NCBI GenBank assembly: GCA_024697705.1
Contig: JAILFF010000079.1
Location: forward strand, 1-6,310
From: Ruminococcus sp.
Lineage (GTDB): Bacteria; Bacillota; Clostridia; Oscillospirales; Ruminococcaceae
Reading direction: 5' to 3'
DNA: 6,310 nucleotides
The notes below the pieces were generated by a model. It made no database searches and was not told where the DNA came from. It was given only the letters and a program-made list of their open reading frames with translations. Below, in pieces: positions 1-5,220 of the stretch (positions are counted from its first letter, which is position 1; the number at the start of each line of letters is the position of its first letter). The translations under genes were made by a program, and so were the position numbers.

Positions 1-115
1 AAAGGGGGCAGCCTCACCCGCGCACGGATATGGCTGTCCCGAAAAAATGGTCGTTAAGCATATCCGGCTTTTGTCTCAGGTCGTCACATTCGTGCGAGCT
101 TCGGCATCAGGCGAA
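1..115. other. Unassigned GC-rich stretch with interlocking dyads; no gene recognised
   Basis: No convincing coding frame is seen on either strand; the plus frames that stay open run on into the antisense of the regulator gene at 170-415. Two inverted repeats are visible: 5-13 pairs with 32-40 (9 bp, one G-T wobble) and 25-32 pairs with 59-66 (8 bp, perfect). They share only base 32, and their order gives an H-type pseudoknot or two alternative folds. A GC-rich, structured island next to AT-rich DNA is compatible with the end of an RNA gene, a leader or riboswitch for a gene off the left edge, or a 3' UTR. I could not match it to tRNA, SRP RNA, RNase P, tmRNA, 6S RNA or a T-box. Confidence 0.3.
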
Positions 116-133
116 AAATATAAAAATATTAAT

Positions 134-169
134 ATCTTTTATCTGTTATCTTTTATCTTTTTATCTTTT
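134..169. repeat. Five-copy heptad repeat ATCTTTT
   Basis: Units start at 134, 141, 148, 155 and 163 (one extra T before the last); the second reads ATCTGTT. On the minus strand these read AAAAGAT and lie immediately after the stop codon of the regulator gene, so they fall in its 3' untranslated region. There is no GC-rich stem, so this is not a standard intrinsic terminator. A weak AT-only palindrome sits beside it at about 121-141. It may be simple slippage-generated DNA. Confidence 0.7.
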
Positions 170-415
170 TTATTCCGGCGCGTTCACGGTCTTGGCGGTA
201 ACGCCGTTTATCCTGCCTATCGCGCCCGCCAGCTTGTTGATATCGTCCTGCGGCGCGTCGATGGCTATGCTTATGATGTTCATTTCCTTTGCGCGGTAGG
301 GTACGCCCATTCTTCCGATAATATACTTATCGTATTCATGCAGAAGCGCGTTTACGTCCCCCGCTGCGGAGGAATCCTTCACAATAATAGCGATAACGGC
401 AACTTTGGTATCCAT
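170..415 (-). CDS. TM1266-family iron-only hydrogenase system regulator
   Basis: This 81-residue protein is a complete small ACT/NikR-C-like domain of the family annotated as putative iron-only hydrogenase system regulator (TM1266 type). Visible family features are the opening beta strand VAVIAIIV (5-12), VNALLHEY (21-28), the signature GRMGVPYR (34-41), the second strand NIISIAIDA (46-54), and the closing DDIN...GRINGVTAKT (57-76). Length matches the family's usual 80 or so residues. The ATG at 415 is supported by an AGGATAGGTG-type ribosome binding site at 424-434, about 8 bases upstream, and by the promoter at 481-509. Family members usually accompany hydrogenase maturation genes (hydE, hydF, hydG); none is inside the window, though one could lie beyond the left edge. 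The regulatory role is a family annotation and its ligand is not evident from the sequence. Divergent from the FecR gene, with no evident link to it. Confidence 0.88.
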   Translation of the reverse strand: MDTKVAVIAIIVKDSSAAGDVNALLHEYDKYIIGRMGVPYRAKEMNIISIAIDAPQDDINKLAGAIGRINGVTAKTVNAPE

Positions 416-453
416 TTTGGCTACACCTATCCTTTCTTTGACTGTAAGTCCGC

Positions 454-474
454 GGCGGAAACGGATACTCCGCC
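454..474 (-). promoter_or_regulatory. Stem-loop at the predicted 5' end of the hydrogenase regulator mRNA
   Basis: GGCGGA (454-459) pairs perfectly with TCCGCC (469-474) around a 9-base loop. The predicted start site of the minus-strand promoter is near 474, so the transcript would begin with this hairpin. Such 5'-terminal hairpins can protect mRNA or act as a protein-binding site; either role is inference. Confidence 0.4.
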
Positions 475-480
475 AAACTT

Positions 481-509
481 ATTATACCATATAATTTGCG
501 CTAAGTCAA
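481..509 (-). promoter_or_regulatory. Sigma-A promoter of the hydrogenase regulator
   Basis: On the minus strand the -35 box is TTGACT (509-504), followed by a 17-base spacer and a perfect TATAAT -10 box (486-481). The spacer ends in TGG, giving an extended -10 (TGn). The predicted start is near 474, leaving a leader of about 59 bases before the ATG at 415. Confidence 0.75.
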
Positions 510-625
510 CCCTTTATTCGGCGGTTAGTTAAATTGTTCAAACTGTGTACATATTTTTCGGAACGCTCCGCAAACCGCCGCGCTAAGATCATCGGGATTT
601 ACAACAAAATTCTTTTTTAAAGAAG
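510..625. other. Intergenic stretch between two divergent promoters
   Basis: The gene-free stretch from 416 to 758 holds the two divergent promoters listed separately; this middle part holds no gene. The only structure I see is a perfect 6-bp dyad TTCTTT (610-615) and AAAGAA (619-624), which abuts the -35 box of the rightward promoter at 626. It could be an operator half-site pair or an AT-rich UP-like element. Confidence 0.4.
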
Positions 626-654
626 TTGACAAATTATTTATTTTATGATAAAAT
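626..654 (+). promoter_or_regulatory. Extended -10 promoter of the FecR/B-repeat gene
   Basis: A perfect TTGACA -35 box (626-631) is followed by exactly 17 bases and TAAAAT (649-654), one mismatch from TATAAT. A TGA triplet directly before it supplies the extended -10 element. The start site would be near 661, giving a 5' leader of roughly 98 bases before the ATG at 759. Confidence 0.75.
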
Positions 655-698
655 GATAAGTAAAAGACATGACGTAAATCAAACATCATGTTTATCAT
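653..698 (+). promoter_or_regulatory. Nested dyad across the -10 box and early leader of the FecR gene
   Basis: ATGATAA (653-659) is complementary to TTATCAT (692-698). Inside it ACATGA (667-672) pairs with TCATGT (686-691). The outer arm overlaps the -10 box, so the whole dyad would work as DNA (an operator), while the inner hairpin could form in the leader RNA. AT-rich, so chance similarity is possible. Confidence 0.3.
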
Positions 699-758
699 AT
701 ATATTTAACTATTTAACAGCCGACACGGCGCTATCCGACCGAAAAAGAGTGATGATAT

Positions 759-3197
759 ATGAAATTAGCCGCACTTCTCAAAAGCAAGATATTTTTGGGC
801 GTGACTACCGCCGTCGTTGCCGCCTCTGCCGCAGCGGTGGGACTGGTGATGAAGAATCGCCCCGACGAATACCGAGTGATAAAGATCCACGATGTAAAGG
901 GAACGACTTCGGTAACACGCTCGGCAGTGGGAGCGCTTGAACCCTACACGGGAATGAACCTCGAAAGCGGCGACGAGATATCCACCCGCCGCGAAAGCAC
1001 TCTGCGCATGGTCATGGACAGCACCAAATATGCCCTTATGGAGCCCGAAACGAACATCGAGCTGACTGCCGCGGGCACCGCTGCCGACAGCAAGACCCGT
1101 ATCACGCTCAGAAGCGGTTCCGTACTGAATGAGATAATCGAGCCGCTCTCTCCCGGCTCTTCATACGAAGTTGAAGCTCCGAAAGCGACTATGGCTGTCC
1201 GCGGAACAAGCTTCCGCACGACCGTAGAAAAGGACGAGTACGGCGACTATGTGATAACGCTTTTCGTTTTCCACGGAAATGTCAGCGTTCAGCTTATCGA
1301 CGAAAACGGAAAACCGACGGGAGACCCCGTGTTTACCGTCGAAGATAAAAAGATCATTATAAAAACAGTTCACAACGAGCACAGCGGGAACGACCCCTCC
1401 GTTGACGGAAAGTCATTCTTTGTGATCCCCGACGAAAACGGCGAGCTCGTGCCTGTTCCCGAGGGCGAAAGTCCGCTGCTGCCTATTGATTATTTCAGCC
1501 TGCCGCGTGAGGTACTGCAACAGCTGTACGACGACGACAACGAGGATTCGATAAAGCTGTACGCAAACGTTCACAACAAGGTGATCGAAGCGCTTTTCGG
1601 CGCAGACAGCGAGCCTTCCGATAACAAGAACGATCCGTCAGGCAGCGGCGTTTCCGACGACGAAGAGGATATTTCGGAAACAACGACTGTTTCAACCACC
1701 GTCCCCGAGGTCGAAACTCTTGACTCCCGACCCGAAACAAGACCGCAGACGGAAAACGGCGGAGGCTCTGCCGCGACAACGACCGTCACTACGACTGCGG
1801 TAACGACGACTACAACAACGACCGTTCCGCCCGCGGGATCGCCCTCCGACGGAAACGGCACGGTAACAACGACCGCCCCCGCAGTCACATCGAACAAGCC
1901 TGCCACTTCGGTCACTTCACCCAAGCAGGCAGCGGGAGGAAGCCGCTCCTCGGTAGGCGGGGCAACGACCCGAAAGACCACCACGACCTCCGAAACCGAG
2001 ACAGCTCCCCCCGAACTCAATGAATACACGGTGCTGTTCTATGACTACGACGGAAAGCTCCTCTCCGAGCAGATCGTCGAAGAGGGCGAAAGCGCATCGG
2101 CACCGACCGATCACACCAAGTCGTACACCGATTCAGACGGTATGACGATGATCTTCGACAAGTGGGACACCGATTTCTCGAATGTCCGGGCAGATCTGAC
2201 CGTCAAGCCGACTTACACGGCAAAAGCGCGGTTCAAGGTCACATTCCTCGACTACGACGGCTCCGTGCTTGAAACGCAGACCGTCGAGCAGGACAATGAC
2301 GCCGCCGAGCCCGAAGGATTGACAAAGTCCTTCACCGATACCGGCGGACATAAAAAGCTCTTCCGTGAATGGGATCGGAGCTTTACCAATATCCGGGAGG
2401 CGCTTACCGTCAAGCCGCTTTACGATACCGTCTATACGGTGACATTCTTCGACGAGACAGACGAGATGATCGGCGAACCGCAGACCGTAACAGAAGGCGA
2501 AAGCGCCGTCGCTCCCGAAGAGGGCTTCTCAAAAGAGATCATTGAAGCCGATGTTCAAAAGGTGTTTGTCGGCTGGGATACCGATTTTACAAGCGTTAAG
2601 CACGACCTTAAGATCAGACCTGTCTACCGGCAATCCGAACAGTTGTTTCTCGAAGACATGGTAAACGGCGAGCTTTCTTCTTACGACTATTATGCTATCG
2701 GCGAAGAAGTCACGCTGCCCAAGCCCGTAACGGTCACAGACGGTTACAGCGTCGGGTGGTTCCCTGTCAACACGAATTTCAGAGCGAGAGTGAATTCGCC
2801 CGTGACCACCGTAACGGTAGGCGAGGGCAGTGAAGAAAACTGCTATATACTGACAAGGTACAAGCCCTTCACCTTCAGCGGCGATACATACGGCGAGAAA
2901 TTCTCGGCAGCAGGCACTCTGTTCTGTGAGAACTTCGAGAACGAAATGTGTTTGTATTATTTCCTTGATAAAAACGGCGGAGAACCGATAGACCTAATGG
3001 ATTCCTACTCATGGGACGACGGCGACGTACCGTCTGTCTGCGGAATACCTGTCGTATACTGGAGCTTCACGGTAGCGGGCGAGGAAAGCCCTCTTAAGTT
3101 TGAAGATCTGATAAAGCGTATCGAAGATTCGGAAGCTCCCATTCCGATAACAGGCGCAATATTCGACGCAACAACTTCCGACGGTTTGATAGGATAA
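759..3197 (+). CDS. Membrane-anchored FecR-domain protein with Thr-rich linker and three InlB-type B-repeats
   Basis: This 812-residue protein most likely sits on the outer face of the membrane. It starts with basic residues and a hydrophobic segment (about 10-31) with no clear cleavage site, so it is an anchor or signal peptide. A FecR domain follows (about 40-180): GMNLESGDEIST (65-76), the LRSGSV strand (117-122) and the hallmark MAVRGTSF (145-152). Residues 260-305 are acidic and 305-420 are a Thr/Ser/Pro/Gly linker. Three B-repeats of about 67-69 residues lie at 423-491, 492-558 and 559-625. Residues 626-812 match no family I recognise and contain four Cys. No LPXTG sorting motif is seen. 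The ATG at 759 has an imperfect AGAGTGAT site at 746-753. It ends at its own terminator and precedes a CHASE2 cyclase. FecR domains sense or relay envelope signals in known systems; its role here is inference. No sigma factor partner is visible. Confidence 0.88.
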   Translation: MKLAALLKSKIFLGVTTAVVAASAAAVGLVMKNRPDEYRVIKIHDVKGTTSVTRSAVGALEPYTGMNLESGDEISTRRESTLRMVMDSTKYALMEPETNIELTAAGTAADSKTRITLRSGSVLNEIIEPLSPGSSYEVEAPKATMAVRGTSFRTTVEKDEYGDYVITLFVFHGNVSVQLIDENGKPTGDPVFTVEDKKIIIKTVHNEHSGNDPSVDGKSFFVIPDENGELVPVPEGESPLLPIDYFSLPREVLQQLYDDDNEDSIKLYANVHNKVIEALFGADSEPSDNKNDPSGSGVSDDEEDISETTTVSTTVPEVETLDSRPETRPQTENGGGSAATTTVTTTAVTTTTTTTVPPAGSPSDGNGTVTTTAPAVTSNKPATSVTSPKQAAGGSRSSVGGATTRKTTTTSETETAPPELNEYTVLFYDYDGKLLSEQIVEEGESASAPTDHTKSYTDSDGMTMIFDKWDTDFSNVRADLTVKPTYTAKARFKVTFLDYDGSVLETQTVEQDNDAAEPEGLTKSFTDTGGHKKLFREWDRSFTNIREALTVKPLYDTVYTVTFFDETDEMIGEPQTVTEGESAVAPEEGFSKEIIEADVQKVFVGWDTDFTSVKHDLKIRPVYRQSEQLFLEDMVNGELSSYDYYAIGEEVTLPKPVTVTDGYSVGWFPVNTNFRARVNSPVTTVTVGEGSEENCYILTRYKPFTFSGDTYGEKFSAAGTLFCENFENEMCLYYFLDKNGGEPIDLMDSYSWDDGDVPSVCGIPVVYWSFTVAGEESPLKFEDLIKRIEDSEAPIPITGAIFDATTSDGLIG
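1776..1823 (+). repeat. Threonine-codon tract in the linker
   Basis: Sixteen codons (residues 340-355) of which thirteen are ACN threonine codons, broken only by Val, Ala and Val. Codons are mixed (ACA, ACG, ACC, ACT), so the tract is kept by selection for protein composition rather than being a pure DNA microsatellite. Thr-rich linkers like this are typical of secreted Ruminococcus proteins and are often O-glycosylated in exported proteins; glycosylation here is inference. Confidence 0.7.
2025..2633 (+). repeat. Three tandem InlB/Listeria-Bacteroides B-repeats (protein level)
   Basis: Each unit opens with a Y/F-x-V-x-F strand (YTVLFYDYDG, FKVTFLDYDG, YTVTFFDETD), continues with a T/V-E-x-G/D turn, and closes with W-D-x-x-F-x-x-[VI]-x-x-x-L-x-[VI]-[KR]-P-x-Y. 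This is the beta-grasp B-repeat pattern known from listerial internalins and many gut Firmicutes surface proteins. Units one and two are most alike (both have TKS[YF]TD in the middle), suggesting a more recent duplication; unit three has diverged. Confidence 0.85.
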
Positions 3198-3230
3198 CCG
3201 AAGTATAAGGGCTCACGAACAAAACACAAG

Positions 3231-3270
3231 GGCAGAACGCGCTCACAATTGAACGTGTTCTGCCTTTTTT
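3231..3270 (+). terminator. Intrinsic terminator after the FecR gene
   Basis: An 11-bp stem with one G-T wobble, GGCAGAACGCG (3231-3241) and CGTGTTCTGCC (3254-3264), with a 12-base loop, followed by TTTTTT (3265-3270). It lies 34 bases after the FecR stop and separates that transcript from the cyclase operon. Confidence 0.88.
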
Positions 3271-3298
3271 GCAAAAAAACGTTTTGCCGCAAAAACGG

Positions 3299-3327
3299 TA
3301 GACAATCCGAAGCGAATATGTTATAAT
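3299..3327 (+). promoter_or_regulatory. Sigma-A promoter of the cyclase/radical SAM operon
   Basis: The -35 box TAGACA (3299-3304) has one mismatch to consensus, followed by a 17-base spacer and a perfect TATAAT (3322-3327). The start would be near 3334, giving a short leader of about 20 bases. Just upstream, two overlapping dyads (3271-3276 with 3282-3287, and 3280-3285 with 3292-3297) could be an operator, or simply the debris of the A/T-rich terminator tail. Confidence 0.75.
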
Positions 3328-3341
3328 AGATAAAAAAGCAA

Positions 3342-3358
3342 AGAGGTGATGTCTCTTG
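3342..3358 (+). promoter_or_regulatory. Ribosome binding site that fixes the TTG start of the cyclase
   Basis: AGAGGTGAT (3342-3350) closely matches the anti-Shine-Dalgarno complement and lies 5-8 bases before TTG at 3356. The ATG at 3349 is out of frame and overlaps the site itself, so TTG is the best start. A TTG start commonly lowers translation, fitting a signalling enzyme. Confidence 0.75.
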
Positions 3359-5209
3359 TCAAAGCCGCCCGAAACAGCCAAAACGCGGGATAATCCAAAA
3401 AGCAGGAATACCCGCGACAAACGCGGACTGTACGTCAGGATCGCGGAAAGCCTTATTATAATAATCGTTACGTTTTTCGTCTGCTTTTCCGATCTGTTCG
3501 GTTCATTTGACAAGCTGCTGACGGACAAGCTGTATCAGAAGCCCCGCGGGATAAATAACAAGATAAAGATAATCGCCATCGACAACCACACCCTGAACGA
3601 ACTGGGTCCGATGGGCACATGGTCAAGGCAGATCTATGCCGACGTAATAAACGCCCTACGGGACTACCCCGCCGTTATCGCAATGGATCTTATGCTGTTC
3701 GGCGAGATGGACGAAGCGGGCGACAAGGCGCTGTACGACGCTTGTCAGAGCAGCAGCAATGTCGTGACAGGCTCGTATATCAACTATAACACCGTATATT
3801 TTACCGCCGAAAACGGCGTCAGCTACGTTGACAATTATCACATCGAATCGGTCGAAGAGCCTATCATGACCGACGTCTGCGAAACGGGCTTTGTCAATGT
3901 TCTGCCCGACAGCGACGGCGTTATGCGCTCGGCGCTGCTGACTTGCCGATACGGCGAAGATACGCTCGACAGCCTTTCCTACAAGGCGTACAAGATGTAC
4001 TGCCAAAAGATCGGTATCCGCGAAAACGTCCCCCGGCTCGAAGACGGCAAAATGAATATCACCTACGCGGGCAGACCCGGCGACTACGAGATAGTCTCAC
4101 TCAGCAGCGTACTCAACGGAAAGATCGACCCGAGAATATTCAACGGCTGTATCGTAATGATAGGCGCTTACGCCAACGGGCTTTACGATCAGTACGCCGT
4201 ACCAAACAGTTCGGAGCTGATGTTCGGCTGCGAGATCCACGCAAACATTATCCAGTCGCTTATCGACGACCGTTCGCCCGTCAGCGCGGACAGGCTCATC
4301 TCTTCGATCGTGTATGCGCTCTGCGCAGGTATCATATACTTTCTGTTCCTGCGATTCCGCCCCGATATTTCCATAACCATAACGGCAATAGCTGCGGCGG
4401 GGTTCTGCGTTTCGGCGGTGATCCTTAACAACGCAGGGCTTTCGCTGCCGTTCATCTACTTCCCGCTGACAGTCGTTTCCGTATGTGCGCTCGAAATAAT
4501 CCACAGCTACATCACGGCGGCGGCGGAAAAGAGAAAGCTTTCCGACACGTTCAAAAAGTATGTCGCGCCGCAGGTCGTTGAAGAGATAACCAACTCGGGC
4601 GGATACAACATAACTCTCGGCGGAGAAAGCAGAGAGATAGCCGTCCTGTTCGTTGACATCAGAGGCTTTACGCCGATGTCGGAGGCGCTTCCGCCCGAGC
4701 AGGTGGTAGATATCCTCAACACCTATCTGGAGCTTACGACGAATTCGATATTCCAAAACGGCGGAACGCTCGACAAATTCATCGGCGACGCGACAATGGC
4801 GGTATTCAACGCCCCGCTCGACCTTGACGACTATGTGTTCAAGGCGGTAAAGACGGCGCTCGACATCGTTGCGGGCGGCGACGTTATCGAAAGCAAGTTC
4901 ATGGAGAAATACGGGCGTTCGGTTGGTTTCGGAGTAGGCGTGAACTGCGGGAACGCTGTCGTCGGGAACATCGGGTGCAGTTTCCGTATGGATTATACGG
5001 CTATCGGCGATACGGTGAACACTGCCGCAAGGCTCGAAGCGAACGCCAAGCGCGGTCAGGTTTTGATAAGCGAGGAGGTCTACGAGCGGGTGAAGGATCG
5101 GGTGATCGCGGAGCCTATCGGGACTATCCCGCTGAAAGGCAAGTCCAAGAGCGTATTTGTGTATTCGCTGACGGGGCTTACCGACAAATCGTCAACAGCA
5201 GAGCAATAA
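3356..5209 (+). CDS. CHASE2-domain class III (IIIb) adenylate cyclase
   Basis: The 617-residue protein is predicted to make cAMP from ATP under control of an extracytoplasmic sensor. Order: basic cytoplasmic N-terminus, membrane helix (about 30-48), CHASE2 domain (about 50-310), including KIIAIDNHTL (71-80), VIAMDLML (107-114) and CIVMIGAYANGLYDQYAVP (265-283). Three membrane helices follow (about 313-333, 339-358, 363-385), then a helical linker FKKYVAPQVVEE (399-410) and the cyclase domain (about 424-606). Catalytic residues are intact: metal-binding D434 (LFVDIRGFT) and D478 (DKFIGDA), adenine-selecting K474 with T548 (DYTAIGD), and transition-state N555 and R559 (VNTAARLE). Thr in place of Asp at 548 is the class IIIb mark, a type often bicarbonate-responsive. 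It is first in an operon with the radical SAM gene and lies downstream of the FecR protein. The substrate could be GTP only if the K/T pair misleads, which I think unlikely. Confidence 0.93.
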   Translation: MSKPPETAKTRDNPKSRNTRDKRGLYVRIAESLIIIIVTFFVCFSDLFGSFDKLLTDKLYQKPRGINNKIKIIAIDNHTLNELGPMGTWSRQIYADVINALRDYPAVIAMDLMLFGEMDEAGDKALYDACQSSSNVVTGSYINYNTVYFTAENGVSYVDNYHIESVEEPIMTDVCETGFVNVLPDSDGVMRSALLTCRYGEDTLDSLSYKAYKMYCQKIGIRENVPRLEDGKMNITYAGRPGDYEIVSLSSVLNGKIDPRIFNGCIVMIGAYANGLYDQYAVPNSSELMFGCEIHANIIQSLIDDRSPVSADRLISSIVYALCAGIIYFLFLRFRPDISITITAIAAAGFCVSAVILNNAGLSLPFIYFPLTVVSVCALEIIHSYITAAAEKRKLSDTFKKYVAPQVVEEITNSGGYNITLGGESREIAVLFVDIRGFTPMSEALPPEQVVDILNTYLELTTNSIFQNGGTLDKFIGDATMAVFNAPLDLDDYVFKAVKTALDIVAGGDVIESKFMEKYGRSVGFGVGVNCGNAVVGNIGCSFRMDYTAIGDTVNTAARLEANAKRGQVLISEEVYERVKDRVIAEPIGTIPLKGKSKSVFVYSLTGLTDKSSTAEQ

Positions 5210-5213
5210 GGAG
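5208..5213 (+). promoter_or_regulatory. Ribosome binding site of the radical SAM gene
   Basis: AAGGAG (5208-5213) overlaps the cyclase stop codon TAA (5207-5209) and sits 7 bases before ATG at 5221. This decides that start against the longer open frame that reaches back into the cyclase, and suggests coupled translation of the two genes. Confidence 0.85.
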
Positions 5214-5220
5214 AGCCTTT

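Noticed and set aside
134..169. CRISPR-like array
   Set aside because: The units are only 7 bases with no unique spacers; this is a simple tandem repeat.
30..299. Plus-strand open frame beginning MAVPKK, like the start of ribosomal protein L32
   Set aside because: Only the first six residues resemble L32. The rest lacks the basic helix and the zinc-binding cysteines, there is no ribosome binding site, and the frame runs into the antisense of the regulator gene.
47..532. 161-residue plus-strand open frame
   Set aside because: It is antisense to the TM1266-family gene and crosses its promoter. Its composition is that of a shadow frame.
626..940. 104-residue plus-strand open frame starting in the -35 box
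   Set aside because: It starts inside a strong promoter and overlaps the FecR gene in another frame, with no ribosome binding site.
1571..2029. 152-residue minus-strand frame rich in Val
   Set aside because: It is the complement of the Thr-codon linker (ACN read backwards gives Val codons). No promoter or ribosome binding site is visible.
3349..3393. Short open frame of 14 codons starting with ATG over the cyclase start
   Set aside because: Its ATG overlaps the ribosome binding site, so spacing is too short, and there is no sign it acts as a leader peptide.
4097..4756. 219-residue minus-strand frame
   Set aside because: It lies entirely antisense to the cyclase, is Arg/Tyr-rich as expected for a shadow frame, and has no signals of its own.
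4975..5220. 82-residue N-terminal extension of the radical SAM frame
   Set aside because: It overlaps the conserved cyclase catalytic region in another frame. The ATG at 5221 has an ideal ribosome binding site and gives the family's normal N-terminus.
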